Below, one piece after another: positions 1 through 9,902 of a stretch of 64,000 nt of DNA. Position 1 is the stretch's first letter; every line of letters starts with the position of its first letter. The translations under genes were made by a program, and so were the position numbers. Source of the stretch: Zoogloea oleivorans (GTDB lineage Bacteria > Pseudomonadota > Gammaproteobacteria > Burkholderiales > Rhodocyclaceae); contig JAOAUC010000040.1 in the NCBI GenBank assembly GCA_030157785.1, positions 97,131 to 161,130 of the forward strand, given 5' to 3'. Under the pieces are notes generated by a model that did not search any database, had not been told where the DNA came from, and saw only the letters and a list, made by a program, of their open reading frames with translations.

Positions 1-421
1 CAGCCACTGTTTCGGCCACCGACAGCAGTTTGCTTGCGCCCAGGCTGCGGTTGCCGGCCAGCCAGTCGTAGGCACTGAGGCCAACGCCCAGCATGAACTT
101 GTCCCACTGGCGATAGACCGGCACGACGAAGCGCTGTGGATGAACCAGATGGGGGGCGTTGCGGAGCAGGGTGGCGCGCTCGGCCAGCGCTTCGCGGACG
201 AGGCCGATGCGGCCTTGGGCCAGGTAGCGCACGCCGCCGTGGACCAGTTTGGTGGAGCGGGAGCTGGTGCCCTTCGCGAAGTCGTGGGCCTCCAGCAGCA
301 AGGTCGAGTGACCGCGGGCGGCCGCATCGACGGCGCAGCCGAGGCCGGTGGCGCCTCCGCCGATGACCAGCACATCCCAGCTTGGCGTGGCGCGCAGGCG
401 CGCGAGGAGGTCGGTGCGCAT
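1..421 (-). CDS. glpD: Glycerol-3-phosphate dehydrogenase, N-terminal part (cut by window edge)
   Basis: Reading the minus strand from the ATG at 421 gives [10 protein letters not shown] followed by a Rossmann FAD-binding stretch (VLVIGGGATGLGCAVDAAARG) and then KGTSSRSTKLVHGGVRYL, the hallmark of aerobic GlpD. The enzyme oxidises sn-glycerol 3-phosphate to dihydroxyacetone phosphate at the inner membrane and passes electrons to quinone. About 140 codons are visible; the rest lies left of base 1. Its ATG overlaps the TGA of glpK (ATGA), so the two are translationally coupled and together form a glycerol kinase/dehydrogenase module. The identity is secure, but the full length cannot be judged. 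Confidence 0.93.
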   Translation of the reverse strand, partial: MRTDLLARLRATPSWDVLVIGGGATGLGCAVDAAARGHSTLLLEAHDFAKGTSSRSTKLVHGGVRYLAQGRIGLVREALAERATLLRNAPHLVHPQRFVVPVYRQWDKFMLGVGLSAYDWLAGNRSLGASKLLSVAETVA

Positions 422-1911
422 CATGGCATGGCCCAGCCACGGGCCCGGTCCACCGCCCGGTGCCATTCGGTGAGGCGGCTTGCGCGCCAGTCGGCGCTGC
501 GGCTGGGTTCAAAGACGCGTTCGGCCTGCCAGTGGCTGGCCAGCTCGGTCGTATCGCGCCAGACACCCACGGCAAGCCCGGCGAAGAAGGCGGCGCCGAG
601 GGCGGTGGTTTCCGTTTGGCGCGGGCGGATCACCGGCACGCCGAGGAGGTCGGCCTGGGTCTGCATCAGCAAGTCGTTGCGGGCCGCGCCGCCGTCCACC
701 CGCAGTTCGCTGAGCGGGCCGGCGCCGTCGCGGTTCATGGCGTCCACCAGGTCCACCGTTTGCAGGGCGATGGCGTCGAGCGCAGCGCGGGCGATGTGGG
801 CCTTGGTGACGCCGCGGGTCAGCCCGACCAGCGTGCCGCGGGCGTAGCCGTCCCAGTAGGGCGCACCGAGGCCGGCGAAGGCGGGCACCAGCACGGCGCC
901 GCCGCTGTCCGGCACCGACGCGGCGAGGGCTTCGATATCGGCGGCTTTGTCGATGAGGCCGAGCCCGTCGCGCAGCCACTGGACCACCGCGCCACCGATG
1001 AAGACGCCGCCTTCGAGCATGTAGTCGGTGCGGCCGTTCATGCGCCAGCCGAGGGTGGTGAGGAGCCGGTGTTGCGATTCCACCGGCTGCTGGCCGGTGT
1101 TGAGCATCAGGAAGCAGCCGGTGCCGTAGGTGTTCTTGGCCGAGCCGGGCGTCAGGCAGGCCTGGCCGAAGGTGGCCGCCTGCTGGTCGCCGGCCAGCCC
1201 GCCGATGGGTATGACGGCGCCGAACAGGGCCGGGGCCGTGTCGCCGAGCACGCCGCTTGTATCCACCACGTCCGGCAGCAGGGTGCGGGGGATGCGGAAG
1301 AGGGCCAGCAGGTCGTCGTCCCAGCACTGGCGGTGGATGTCGAAGAGCATCGTGCGCGAGGCGTTGCCGGGGTCGGTGACATGGCGGGCGCCGGCGGTGA
1401 GCTGCCACACCAGCCAGCTGTCGATGGTGCCGAAGGCCAGTTCGCCGGCGTCGGCCCGGCGGCGTGCGCCGGGCGTGTGATCGAGCAGCCAGGCGAGCTT
1501 GGTGGCCGAAAAGTAGGCGTCCAGTTCAAGCCCGCTGCGCGCCCGGATGAGGTCGGCGTGGCCGGCTTCGCGCAGGCGCTCGCAGTCGGGTACGGTACGG
1601 CGGTCTTGCCAGACGATGGCCGGGGCCAGCGGGCGGCCAGTGCTGCGTTCCCACAGCACCGTGGTTTCCCGCTGGTTGGCAATGCCGATGGCGGCCACGT
1701 CGCGGGCGTTGATGCCGGCCTTGTGGAGGGCCTGGCGGGCGCAGTCGAGCTGGGTCTGCCAGATTTCCAGCGGATCGTGCTCGACCCACCCGGGTTCGGG
1801 GTAGAACTGGCGGAACTCCTGCTGGGCGCTGGCGAGCCCCCGGCCTTCGGCGTCAAAGACGATGGCCCTGCTGCTGCTTGTGCCCTGGTCCAGGGCGAGA
1901 AGGCAGGACAT
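421..1911 (-). CDS. glpK: Glycerol kinase
   Basis: This FGGY-family sugar kinase phosphorylates glycerol with ATP to give sn-glycerol 3-phosphate, the substrate of the overlapping GlpD. The phosphate loop DQGTSSSR is at residues 8-15. [28 protein letters not shown] and the C-terminal [11 protein letters not shown] motif are all present. At 496 residues it has the family length. An in-frame GTG at 1920 would add three residues, but the ATG at 1911 is preferred because GAGGTG lies six bases upstream. Transcription runs from the TonB-like gene side towards glpD. No glpF permease or glpR repressor is visible here. Confidence 0.96.
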   Translation of the reverse strand: MSCLLALDQGTSSSRAIVFDAEGRGLASAQQEFRQFYPEPGWVEHDPLEIWQTQLDCARQALHKAGINARDVAAIGIANQRETTVLWERSTGRPLAPAIVWQDRRTVPDCERLREAGHADLIRARSGLELDAYFSATKLAWLLDHTPGARRRADAGELAFGTIDSWLVWQLTAGARHVTDPGNASRTMLFDIHRQCWDDDLLALFRIPRTLLPDVVDTSGVLGDTAPALFGAVIPIGGLAGDQQAATFGQACLTPGSAKNTYGTGCFLMLNTGQQPVESQHRLLTTLGWRMNGRTDYMLEGGVFIGGAVVQWLRDGLGLIDKAADIEALAASVPDSGGAVLVPAFAGLGAPYWDGYARGTLVGLTRGVTKAHIARAALDAIALQTVDLVDAMNRDGAGPLSELRVDGGAARNDLLMQTQADLLGVPVIRPRQTETTALGAAFFAGLAVGVWRDTTELASHWQAERVFEPSRSADWRASRLTEWHRAVDRARGWAMP

Positions 1912-1965
1912 GACGTTCACCTCTGGCTGCTTGTATTCCGATGATACGGCAGCCAGGGGAAAGAC

Positions 1966-2832
1966 TTAACAGCCGCTGCCCTCGGGCCGGCGGGTGAAGC
2001 CGAAGCCGCCGCCGCCTGCGGCCGGCGGCTGGATGCAGATCATCAGTGCCAGCGAGCTGGCTGACTTGAGAATATCTGGCGGGAAGGCGGCAAACGGGAT
2101 GGCGCGCTCCACGACCGATTTGACGAAGGCGATTTCCTCCTGCTGGTCGCCGGCCCGGACGACAGTGAAGCTCTTCAGGGAGCCATCCGGATTGAGGCGC
2201 ACCTGGATGGCGGCGTTGTGCATGCCCCGGGCGCGGGGATCGTTCTTCACGAAGGAGGCGCTGCGGTTGAGCTTCTTGACCAGGGAGTCCATGTAAAACT
2301 CGAGGCTGAAGGGATCCACCGGCGGGCTGTTGGGAATGCGCTCGATCAGGTCGTCGGGATCGTTGCGGTGGCGGCTGCTGCCTTCGCGCGGGCGCTCGCG
2401 GGCAAGGTCGCGGGCCATGGCCATGGAGCGTTCGGCGATGTCGGGTTTGGGCTTGCTCTTGGCTTCCGTTGCCAGTTCATTGAGGAAATTATCCATTTCC
2501 TCCTTTTGAGCGACGCTCCATTTGGGCGTTGGCTCGACGCTGCGCACCGCTGGCGCGTTTGACTTGCGGGCGGTGAGGATGCGCGTCGTCGGCTCGGATT
2601 TCTGCCGCTTGGCGGGCGTGGCTTTCACTGGCTGAGGCGGCGTTGCCGCAGCGATTCTTGTCGGCGGCTTGGCAGGCCGGGGCGCGAGGCGGGCTTCCAT
2701 GCGTGGCTGGGCGCGACTATCCCCTTCCGGCTTCTGGAGCTGGATCAGAAGGACGAGCGCATGGACGAGCAGTGACGCCGCGAGCGCCAGATAGAGCGGA
2801 CGCGACGAGGGGGTGTATTGCGGTTGGAACAT
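1966..2832 (-). CDS. TonB-like energy-transducing protein
   Basis: A 288-residue protein with the layout of TonB or TolA-type transducers. A short cytoplasmic start (MFQPQYTPSSRP) precedes one N-terminal membrane anchor (LYLALAASLLVHALVLLIQL, about residues 12-31). A basic and proline-rich periplasmic spacer follows, then a C-terminal domain with VRLNPDGSLKSFTVVRAG, typical of the TonB C-terminal fold. The start at 2832 is chosen because the anchor then sits at the N-terminus; an open frame extends 46 codons further up but looks non-coding. No receptor or exbBD pair adjoins it, and the nearest ExbBD is about 27 kb away. It lies 54 bp upstream of glpK on the same strand. The partner receptor is unknown. 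Confidence 0.7.
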   Translation of the reverse strand: MFQPQYTPSSRPLYLALAASLLVHALVLLIQLQKPEGDSRAQPRMEARLAPRPAKPPTRIAAATPPQPVKATPAKRQKSEPTTRILTARKSNAPAVRSVEPTPKWSVAQKEEMDNFLNELATEAKSKPKPDIAERSMAMARDLARERPREGSSRHRNDPDDLIERIPNSPPVDPFSLEFYMDSLVKKLNRSASFVKNDPRARGMHNAAIQVRLNPDGSLKSFTVVRAGDQQEEIAFVKSVVERAIPFAAFPPDILKSASSLALMICIQPPAAGGGGFGFTRRPEGSGC

Positions 2833-2999
2833 CGGCCGGATTCTAGACCGGCGGGTGCTGCGCCGGGATGCTTTTTGTAACAGTTTGAGTGTGCGTCCGC
2901 CGAGTAGATGCAGGCTGTCGCCACTTGTGGATGACTTCCGGGCTGGGTAATGTGTCCGGCCAGGAAACACCAGGGCGGCTTGCTTGCCGCGTTTACCCG

Positions 3000-4364
3000 A
3001 TGAGCACGGACAACATTCACGAGGCCGGGCCCCCCGACTTGCCGCCCGCCCCCGTAAGCTTCCGGGAGGCCTTCCTGTTCTGGCTGAAGCTCGGCTTCAT
3101 CAGTTTTGGTGGCCCGGCCGGACAGATTTCGATGATGCACCAGGAACTGGTGGAGCGTCGGCGCTGGATCTCGGAGCGGCGTTTTCTGCATGCGCTCAAC
3201 TACTGCATGGTGCTGCCCGGCCCGGAGGCCCAGCAACTGGCCACCTATATCGGCTGGCTGATGCACCGCAGCTGGGGCGGCATTGTGGCGGGTGCGCTGT
3301 TCGTGCTGCCGTCGCTGGTGATCCTGATCGTCCTGTCGTGGATCTACATGGCCTTTGGTGGAAGCGGTCTGGTGGCCGGGTTGTTCTACGGCATCAAGCC
3401 GGCGGTGACGGCCATCGTGGTGCAGGCGGCCCACCGGATCGGCTCGCGGGCCCTCAAGAACCGGGTGCTGTGGGGAATTGCCGCGGCATCCTTCATTGCC
3501 ATCTTTGCGCTGGGTTTGCCATTTCCGGTCATCGTCGCCGTGGCGGCATTGGTCGGCTACGTGGGCGGACGGATCACCCCGGAGACTTTCAGGGCCGGGG
3601 GAGGACACGGCAAGGGCGACAAAACCTTCGGTCGGGCCATCATCGACGACGATACGCCGACACCGGTACACGCACGCTTTTGCTGGGCGAAGCTGTTGCG
3701 GGTTGCTGTGGCAGGGGCGCTGCTGTGGCTGATTCCGATGGGCCTGCTGGTGGCCCGGAATGGTTGGGATCACACCCTGACGCAGATGGCCTGGTTCTTC
3801 AGCAAGGCTGCGCTGCTGACGTTTGGCGGTGCCTACGCGGTGCTGCCCTATGTGTATCAGGGGGCAGTCGAGCACTATGCCTGGCTGAATCCGACCCAGA
3901 TGATCGACGGGCTGGCGCTGGGGGAGACCACGCCGGGACCCTTGATCATGGTGGTGGCCTTCGTCGGTTTTGTCGGCGGTTACGCAAAGGCGGTATTCGG
4001 GCCGGACAGCCTCGTCCTGGCTGGTGCAGTGGCAGCGGCCCTGGTGACCTGGTTTACCTTTCTGCCGTCCTTCCTGTTCATCCTGGCTGGCGGGCCGCTG
4101 GTCGAGTCGACTCATAATGACCTGAAATTCACCGGCCCGCTGACGGCGATTACTGCCGCCGTGGTGGGCGTGATCCTCAATCTGGCGCTGTTTTTCGCTT
4201 ATCACGTGCTGTGGCCGAAGGGTCTTGCCGGCGCTTTCGACTGGGCCTCTGCCGGCATTGCGCTTGCTGCGGCGATTGCCCTGTTCCGCTTCAAGCGTAG
4301 TGTGATCGAGGTGATCGGGGTGTCTGCGCTGCTCGGTCTTGCCCTTCGATTTATTGCTGGCTGA
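3000..4364 (+). CDS. chrA: Chromate transporter, two-domain type
   Basis: A 454-residue polytopic membrane protein of the CHR family, which exports chromate (or exchanges it with sulfate) at the inner membrane. The N-terminal half carries FLKLGFISFGGPAGQ-type sequence (here FWLKLGFISFGGPAGQI) and LPGPEAQQLATYIGW. The C-terminal half repeats the pattern with TFGGAYAVLPYV and GLALGETTPGPLI, as expected for the duplicated long-chain form. The ATG at 3000 is preferred to the open upstream extension because the family begins just before the FREAFLFW segment. It ends three bases before the convergent lipoprotein gene. No chrB regulator is visible, so its regulation is unknown. Confidence 0.9.
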   Translation: MSTDNIHEAGPPDLPPAPVSFREAFLFWLKLGFISFGGPAGQISMMHQELVERRRWISERRFLHALNYCMVLPGPEAQQLATYIGWLMHRSWGGIVAGALFVLPSLVILIVLSWIYMAFGGSGLVAGLFYGIKPAVTAIVVQAAHRIGSRALKNRVLWGIAAASFIAIFALGLPFPVIVAVAALVGYVGGRITPETFRAGGGHGKGDKTFGRAIIDDDTPTPVHARFCWAKLLRVAVAGALLWLIPMGLLVARNGWDHTLTQMAWFFSKAALLTFGGAYAVLPYVYQGAVEHYAWLNPTQMIDGLALGETTPGPLIMVVAFVGFVGGYAKAVFGPDSLVLAGAVAAALVTWFTFLPSFLFILAGGPLVESTHNDLKFTGPLTAITAAVVGVILNLALFFAYHVLWPKGLAGAFDWASAGIALAAAIALFRFKRSVIEVIGVSALLGLALRFIAG

Positions 4365-4367
4365 GGT

Positions 4368-4901
4368 TCAGCGGCTGCACCATTCCCGCCGGTTGCCGCG
4401 TCCCCAGGGCTGGGAGAGTCTTTCGGGTGTGCTCATGGTCGTACGCACCTTGCCGCTGGTCCCGTCAAAGAGCACGTCAAAACGGGCCGGCTCGGCCCAG
4501 TCGTCACAGAAGCGCCACTCCCATACCAGCTCGTCCCGAGCCTTGTAGTAAATGGTCCAGCCCGGGTAGGACGGGCCGAGGATGCGGATCACCTCATCCT
4601 GACTCATGCCGGGCTGGATCAAGGCGAAATGGGCCGGGTCGAGCACATTTTCGATGCTGACCAGGCGGCCGGATGCATCGGTGCGCGCCATCCAGGTCTG
4701 CATGCCCATCGGGCCGCGGGGGTAGGCGCGGCGTTCGCCACCGTCGGCTTCGCGCCAGTACATGGCAGGTGGGCCCATGCCCCTGTCCAGATCCTCAAGG
4801 GTGCTGACGCCAGGCTGCAGGGCCGGGCCACCGGGCAGGGCGCAAGCCCCGACGATGAGCGCAGTGAGGAGTGCGGCGGTGAAATGGGGAAGACGCTTCA
4901 T
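4368..4901 (-). CDS. Outer-membrane lipoprotein, SmpA/BamE-like
   Basis: A 177-residue predicted lipoprotein. It has a type II signal peptide ending in the lipobox VGAC, with the modified cysteine at residue 20. The central part (LIQPGMSQDEVIRILGPS) matches the BamE/SmpA fold signature G-M-x-x-x-E-V-x-x-x-L-G-x-P/S, and the aromatic-rich segments that follow suit a small beta-layered domain. True BamE proteins are shorter, so this is probably a paralogue rather than the BAM subunit. It is convergent with chrA and separated by the sulfate operon promoter region from the genes to its right. The precise role is unknown. Confidence 0.7.
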   Translation of the reverse strand: MKRLPHFTAALLTALIVGACALPGGPALQPGVSTLEDLDRGMGPPAMYWREADGGERRAYPRGPMGMQTWMARTDASGRLVSIENVLDPAHFALIQPGMSQDEVIRILGPSYPGWTIYYKARDELVWEWRFCDDWAEPARFDVLFDGTSGKVRTTMSTPERLSQPWGRGNRREWCSR

Positions 4902-5098
4902 GGCTGGCGCGGGAAGGAAGGCTGATCAGTCATTCTAGGTGGGCAAGTTGGACGCGAACAGGCTTCGCTTATAGCTGGCTCTTCCTAAGTCTTGAATGCT
5001 TTTGCAGATTTCGGAATATACAAAGCCGTTTTTATTGGTTTGGTGCACTGCCGGTCCTCCCTAGACTCGGGTTCTGACTCGATTCCAAGGAGAACTCC
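4902..5098 (+). promoter_or_regulatory. Divergent intergenic region with likely sulfate operon promoter
   Basis: This 197-bp region separates the lipoprotein gene (minus) from the sulfate-binding protein gene (plus). It is locally AT-rich around 4990-5040. TTGAAT at 4992-4997 and TATACA at 5017-5022 could form a promoter, though with a long 19-bp spacer that would suit an activator-dependent promoter. AAGGAGAA at 5087-5094 is a strong ribosome binding site for the ATG at 5099. CysB control is inferred from the operon content; no defined CysB site was recognised. Confidence 0.35.
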
Positions 5099-6112
5099 AT
5101 GTCCCCGACCCGCTCTGTATTCCGCCCCGCTTTGGCGATTGTGGCGGGCCTGGCCGTTTTGCAGGCCGCTCCGGCGTTCGCCGACACGACGCTCCTCAAC
5201 GTCTCGTATGACGTTTCCCGGGAGCTCTACAAGGACATCAACCCGGCCTTTGCCGCCCAGTGGCAGCGTACGGCGGGGGAAAAGCTGACCATCAACCAGT
5301 CCCACGGCGGTTCCAGCAAGCAGGTCCAGTCGGTGGTGGCGGGCCTCGATGCAGACGTGGTGACCATGAACCAGGCACCGGACATCGAACTGCTGGCCAA
5401 ACAGGGCCTGGCTTCGCCCGACTGGCGCAAGGCCTTTCCCCACGATGCAACGCCCTACACCACGACAACGATCTTCCTCGTGCGCAAGGGCAACCCGAAG
5501 GGCATCAAGGACTGGCCGGATCTGGTCCGTCCCGGCCTGCAGGTGATCGTTCCCAACCCGAAGACTTCCGGCAACGGTCGCTACACCTACCTGGCAGCCT
5601 GGGGTTTTGCGCTGCAAAAGACCGGCACGGATGCCGGCGCCAAGGATTTCGTCACCAAACTGTTCGCCAACGTGCCGGTGCTCGACGGTGGCGGCCGTGG
5701 CGCGACGACGACCTTCACCCAGCGGGACATCGGCGATGTGCTGATCACCTTTGAAAACGAAGCCGTGCTGATCGACCAGGAAGTGGGGGGCGACAAGTTC
5801 GACGTGGTGTATCCGTCCCTGTCCATCGAGGCGGCGGCCCCCGTGGCGGTGGTGAACAAGGTGGTCAACAAGCGCGGCACCCGCAAGGCGGCCGAGGCTT
5901 ACCTGAACTTCCTGTTTGCCCCGGAAGGCCAGGAGATCATCGCCAGGCACCATTTCCGCCCCCGCGATCCGGCTGTGCTGAAAAAGTACGCCAGCCGCTT
6001 CCCGACGGTGAAGACTTTTACCGTGGAGCAGAAGCTGGGCGGCTGGGATGCGGTGCAGAAGGTGCATTTTGCCGATGGCGGCGTGTATGACCAGATCGTG
6101 GTGAAACGCTGA
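5099..6112 (+). CDS. sbp: Sulfate ABC transporter substrate-binding protein
   Basis: A 337-residue periplasmic binding protein of the Sbp/CysP family that captures sulfate (or thiosulfate) for the CysTWA importer. A Sec signal peptide ends near residue 28 (AAPAFA). The mature protein starts LLNVSYDVSRELYKDIN, the standard opening of this family, and contains NQSHGGSSKQ, ADVVTMNQ and NPKTSGNGRYTYLAAWG, which form the oxyanion pocket. Its stop overlaps the start of cysT (TGATG). The choice between sulfate and thiosulfate preference cannot be made from sequence alone. Confidence 0.95.
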   Translation: MSPTRSVFRPALAIVAGLAVLQAAPAFADTTLLNVSYDVSRELYKDINPAFAAQWQRTAGEKLTINQSHGGSSKQVQSVVAGLDADVVTMNQAPDIELLAKQGLASPDWRKAFPHDATPYTTTTIFLVRKGNPKGIKDWPDLVRPGLQVIVPNPKTSGNGRYTYLAAWGFALQKTGTDAGAKDFVTKLFANVPVLDGGGRGATTTFTQRDIGDVLITFENEAVLIDQEVGGDKFDVVYPSLSIEAAAPVAVVNKVVNKRGTRKAAEAYLNFLFAPEGQEIIARHHFRPRDPAVLKKYASRFPTVKTFTVEQKLGGWDAVQKVHFADGGVYDQIVVKR

Positions 6113-6948
6113 TGGCGGCGTCCCGAACCTTCCGTGTGTTGCCAGGCTTCGGTTTGAGCCTGGGCTACACCCTCGCCTGGCTGTCGCTGATCGTCCTGAT
6201 CCCCCTCGTGGCGGTCTTCATCAAAGCCGGCTCCCTGGGGCTGGATCACTTCCTGGCGGCGGTGTCGTCGCCGCGGGTGATTGCCTCTTACAAACTCACC
6301 TTTGGCGCGTCGCTGATTGCCGCGCTGATCAACACTTTCTTTGGCCTGATGCTGGCCTGGGCGCTGGTGCGTTATTCATTCCCCGGCAAGCGCCTGGTGG
6401 ATGCACTGGTGGATCTGCCCTTCGCACTGCCGACAGCGGTGGCAGGCATTGCACTGACGGCGCTTTACGCCAAGAACGGCTGGGTCGGCAAGCTGCTGGA
6501 GCCACTGGGTATCCAGGTGGCGTTCACGCCGCTGGGGGTGCTGGTGGCACTGGTCTTCATCGGCTTGCCCTTCGTGGTGCGCACGGTGCAGCCGATCCTC
6601 GAGGATCTGGACACGGAATACGAAGAGGCGGCAGTGAGCCTCGGCGCCAACCGCTGGCAAGCCTTCCGCTATGTGGTTTTTCCGACCGTGCTGCCGGCGC
6701 TGATGACCGGTTTTGCGATGGCCTTTGCCCGCGCGGTAGGGGAGTACGGCTCGGTGATCTTCATCGCCGGCAACATCCCGATGGTGTCGGAAATCACCCC
6801 GCTGATGATCATCACCAAGCTTGAGCAATACGACTATGCCGGGGCGACCGCCATCGCGGTGGTCATGCTGCTTATCTCGTTCGTGCTGCTGCTGGTCATC
6901 AACGGCCTGCAGGCATGGACTGCCAAACGTACCGGGAGGGAACGCTGA
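6112..6948 (+). CDS. cysT: Sulfate ABC transporter permease CysT
   Basis: A 278-residue inner-membrane permease with about six hydrophobic segments, opening LPGFGLSLGYTLAWLSLIVL as CysT/CysU proteins do. The cytoplasmic EAA loop that docks with the ATPase is visible as EEAAVSLGANRWQAFRYVVFP (about residues 167-187). It forms the heterodimeric channel with CysW. Both ends overlap its neighbours by one base, which implies tight co-translation in a sbp-cysT-cysW-cysA order. Confidence 0.95.
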   Translation: MAASRTFRVLPGFGLSLGYTLAWLSLIVLIPLVAVFIKAGSLGLDHFLAAVSSPRVIASYKLTFGASLIAALINTFFGLMLAWALVRYSFPGKRLVDALVDLPFALPTAVAGIALTALYAKNGWVGKLLEPLGIQVAFTPLGVLVALVFIGLPFVVRTVQPILEDLDTEYEEAAVSLGANRWQAFRYVVFPTVLPALMTGFAMAFARAVGEYGSVIFIAGNIPMVSEITPLMIITKLEQYDYAGATAIAVVMLLISFVLLLVINGLQAWTAKRTGRER

Positions 6949-7841
6949 TGTCCGGCGCTGCTGCTGTATTGCATGGGGTCGGCGATCAGGCCGGCCGCTT
7001 TGAATCGAAGGCCGCGACCCGTGAGCCGAAACTGGTGAAGTGGGCGATCCTCGGCACGTCGCTGACCTTCTTCGCGATCTTCTTGCTGCTGCCGCTGGTG
7101 GCGGTGTTCGTGGAGGCGTTCCGCAAAGGCTGGGAGGTGTACATCTCGGCACTGATCGACGCCGATGCGATCTCGGCGATCAAGCTGACCCTGATTGCCG
7201 CCGCGATCTCGGTGCCGCTGAACCTGTTCTTCGGCGTTGCAGCTGCGTGGTCCATCACCAAGTTCGAGTTCCGCGGCAAGCACCTGCTGATCACCCTGAT
7301 CGATCTGCCGTTCTCGGTGTCACCGGTGGTGTCGGGCCTGATCTACATCCTGGTCTTCGGTGCCCAGGGCTGGTTCGGGCCGTGGTTGGCAGAGCATGAC
7401 CTGAAGGTGGTCTTTGCGGTGCCGGGCATCGTGCTGGCAACGATCTTCGTGACCTTCCCCTTCGTTGCCCGCGAGCTGATTCCGCTGATGGAAGCCCAGG
7501 GCCGCGACGAGGAAGAGGCCGCCGTGGTGCTGGGCGCCAAGGGCTGGCAGACCTTCTGGCACGTGACCCTGCCCAACGTGAAGTGGGGCCTGCTGTACGG
7601 GGTGATCCTGTGCAACGCGCGGGCGATGGGCGAGTTTGGCGCGGTCAGCGTCGTGTCAGGCCACATCCGCGGCATGACCAACACCATGCCGCTGCACGTA
7701 GAGATTCTTTACAACGAATACCAGTTTGCCGCCGCTTTCGCGGTGGCCTCCCTGCTGGCGCTGCTGGCGCTCGTCACCCTGGTCATCAAGACCTGGGTGG
7801 AGCATCAGGCCGGCAAGGCGAACCAGTTATCCGAGGAATAA
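6948..7841 (+). CDS. cysW: Sulfate ABC transporter permease CysW
   Basis: A 297-residue partner permease of CysT with hydrophobic segments beginning near residue 25 ([20 protein letters not shown]). Its EAA loop reads [22 protein letters not shown], and [18 protein letters not shown] is a typical CysW signature. The ATG at 6948 overlaps the cysT stop, and the upstream in-frame ATG at 6915 lies inside cysT. It is followed by four bases and then cysA. Confidence 0.95.
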   Translation: MSGAAAVLHGVGDQAGRFESKAATREPKLVKWAILGTSLTFFAIFLLLPLVAVFVEAFRKGWEVYISALIDADAISAIKLTLIAAAISVPLNLFFGVAAAWSITKFEFRGKHLLITLIDLPFSVSPVVSGLIYILVFGAQGWFGPWLAEHDLKVVFAVPGIVLATIFVTFPFVARELIPLMEAQGRDEEEAAVVLGAKGWQTFWHVTLPNVKWGLLYGVILCNARAMGEFGAVSVVSGHIRGMTNTMPLHVEILYNEYQFAAAFAVASLLALLALVTLVIKTWVEHQAGKANQLSEE

Positions 7842-7845
7842 GATC

Positions 7846-8955
7846 ATGAGCATCCAGGTCAAGAACATCCGCAAGGAATTCGGCAGCTTCACTGCCCTCA
7901 AGGACGTGTCCCTCGACTTCCCTACCGGCGAGCTGGTGGCGCTGCTGGGCCCTTCCGGTTGCGGCAAGACGACGCTCTTGCGCATCATCGCCGGGCTGGA
8001 ATCGGCCGATAGCGGCCAGGTGCTGCTCGACGGCGCCGACGCCTCCGACACCCACGTGCGGGAGCGCCAGGTGGGCTTCGTGTTCCAGCACTACGCTTTG
8101 TTCCGTCACATGAGCGTCTTCGACAACGTGGCCTTCGGGATGCGCATGAAGCCGCGTCGGGAGCGTCCGTCGGACAGTGCCATCAAGGCCAAGGTGACCG
8201 AGCTGCTCAAGCTCGTGCAGCTCGACTGGGTGGCTGACCGCTTCCCGTCGCAGCTTTCCGGCGGTCAGCGCCAGCGTATCGCCCTGGCCCGCGCCCTGGC
8301 GGTGGAGCCGCGTGTACTGCTTCTCGACGAACCCTTCGGCGCCCTGGATGCCAAGGTGCGCAAGGAGTTGCGCCGCTGGCTGCGCCGGCTGCACGACGAG
8401 TTGCACATCACCTCCATCTTCGTGACCCACGACCAGGAAGAAGCCCTGGAAGTGGCTGACCGGGTGGTGCTGATGGACCACGGCAAGGTGGAGCAGGTGG
8501 GTACGCCGGAAGAGGTGTATCGCCACCCGGCCTCGCCCTTCGTGTATGGCTTCCTCGGTTCGGTGAATCTGTTCCACGGGCGGGTCGAGGGTGACGCCGT
8601 GCATGTGGGCGACGACCTGCTGTTCCGTGACAAGCTGGCCATTGGCAATGGCGCTGAAGTGTTTGCCTTTGCGCGGCCCCACGAGCTCAACATCGTGGTT
8701 GATCCGCAGGAAACCAGCGGCGTGGCGGCGAAGATCAGCCGAATCCTGGCCTTTGGGGTGACCGCGCGGATCGAGCTGGATGGCCTGAACGGTTCGACAG
8801 GGCAACTTTTCGAGGTCGAAATCACCCGCGACGAAGTGGCCCGGCTGGGTCTGGAGGAAGGGCAGGCGGTGCGTCTGCTACCCTCCCGCCTGAGAGTATT
8901 TGAACGAGAAAAGGCCGCGATTGCCGAAGGCAGCGCGCCAAACTGGGTGATCTGA
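7846..8955 (+). CDS. cysA: Sulfate ABC transporter ATP-binding protein CysA
   Basis: A 369-residue ATPase that powers sulfate import. Walker A (GPSGCGKTT) is at residues 35-43, the ABC signature LSGGQRQR at 137-144, and Walker [12 protein letters not shown] at about 158-168, followed by the switch histidine in [11 protein letters not shown]. The C-terminal third is the TOBE-like regulatory domain typical of CysA. The start is the ATG at 7846, four bases after the cysW stop with GAGGAATAAG as ribosome binding site. Its stop overlaps the cysB start. Confidence 0.96.
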   Translation: MSIQVKNIRKEFGSFTALKDVSLDFPTGELVALLGPSGCGKTTLLRIIAGLESADSGQVLLDGADASDTHVRERQVGFVFQHYALFRHMSVFDNVAFGMRMKPRRERPSDSAIKAKVTELLKLVQLDWVADRFPSQLSGGQRQRIALARALAVEPRVLLLDEPFGALDAKVRKELRRWLRRLHDELHITSIFVTHDQEEALEVADRVVLMDHGKVEQVGTPEEVYRHPASPFVYGFLGSVNLFHGRVEGDAVHVGDDLLFRDKLAIGNGAEVFAFARPHELNIVVDPQETSGVAAKISRILAFGVTARIELDGLNGSTGQLFEVEITRDEVARLGLEEGQAVRLLPSRLRVFEREKAAIAEGSAPNWVI

Positions 8956-9902
8956 TGAATTTCCAGCAACTGCGCATCATTCACGAGACGGTGCGCCGCA
9001 GTTTCAACCTGACTGAGGTGGCGAACGCGCTGTTCACCTCCCAGTCGGGGGTTTCCAAGCACATCAAGGATCTGGAGGACGAGCTCGGGCTTGAACTCTT
9101 CATCCGCAAGGGCAAGCGCCTGCTCGGCCTGACCGAGCCGGGGCAGGAGCTGGTCCACATCGTGGACCGCATGTTGATGGATGCCCGCAACATCAAGAGC
9201 ATCGCCGACCAGTTCAGCAACAAGGACCACGGCCAGCTGACCATCGTTACCACCCATACCCAGGCCCGTTACGCGCTGCCGCGGGTGGTGACGCAGTTCA
9301 AGCAGGCTTTTCCGAAGGTGCACCTGGTGCTGCATCAGGCCAGCCCGGCGGAGATCGTCACCATGCTGCAGGACGGGCGGGCCGATATCGGCATCGCCAC
9401 CGAATCCCTCGCCGGGGTGCCGGATTTTGTGTCCTTTCCTTACTACGGCTGGCATCACTCGGTGATCGTGCCGGTGGGGCATCCGCTGGAATCGGTGGAG
9501 CCGCTGACGCTGGAGGCGATCGCCGAACATCCGCTGATCACCTACCACGAGGGCTTCACGGGTCGGGCGAAGATCGACGAGACCTTTGCCAGGGCAGGCC
9601 TGGCGCCGGACATTGTCATGTCGGCCCTGGATGCGGACGTGATCAAGGCCTACGTGGAGCTGGGGCTGGGCATCGGCATCGTCGCTTCGATGGCCTATGA
9701 CCCGAACCGGGACCAGGGCCTGAAAATGCTGGCGAGCAGCCACTTGTTCGAGGAGAACGTGACCCGCATCGCCGTGCGGCGCGGGCATTTTCTGCGCGGT
9801 TTTGCCTATTGCTTCATCGAGCTGTGCTCACCGGAACTCACCGAGGCGGTGGTGCGCTCGGCCCTGCGGCCGGAAAAGGATCTTTACGGGGCTGAACTCT
9901 GA
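8955..9902 (+). CDS. cysB: LysR-type regulator of sulfur assimilation, CysB family
   Basis: A 315-residue LysR-type regulator. The winged helix-turn-helix at residues 1-60 ([37 protein letters not shown]) is of the CysB/Cbl class, and the effector domain begins TIVTTHTQARYALPRVV. CysB proteins activate sulfate-uptake and cysteine-biosynthesis genes using N-acetylserine as inducer. The gene is fused to the transporter operon by a one-base overlap with cysA, so the regulator is probably made from the operon it controls. Its 3' end overlaps the convergent hydrolase gene by 65 bp. Cbl-like specificity cannot be excluded. Confidence 0.92.
   Translation: MNFQQLRIIHETVRRSFNLTEVANALFTSQSGVSKHIKDLEDELGLELFIRKGKRLLGLTEPGQELVHIVDRMLMDARNIKSIADQFSNKDHGQLTIVTTHTQARYALPRVVTQFKQAFPKVHLVLHQASPAEIVTMLQDGRADIGIATESLAGVPDFVSFPYYGWHHSVIVPVGHPLESVEPLTLEAIAEHPLITYHEGFTGRAKIDETFARAGLAPDIVMSALDADVIKAYVELGLGIGIVASMAYDPNRDQGLKMLASSHLFEENVTRIAVRRGHFLRGFAYCFIELCSPELTEAVVRSALRPEKDLYGAEL

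Noticed and set aside
382..1944. Long open frame on the plus strand opposite glpK (520 codons)
   Set aside because: High GC makes antisense frames long. The frame is a mirror of the conserved glpK codons and its protein has no recognisable motif.
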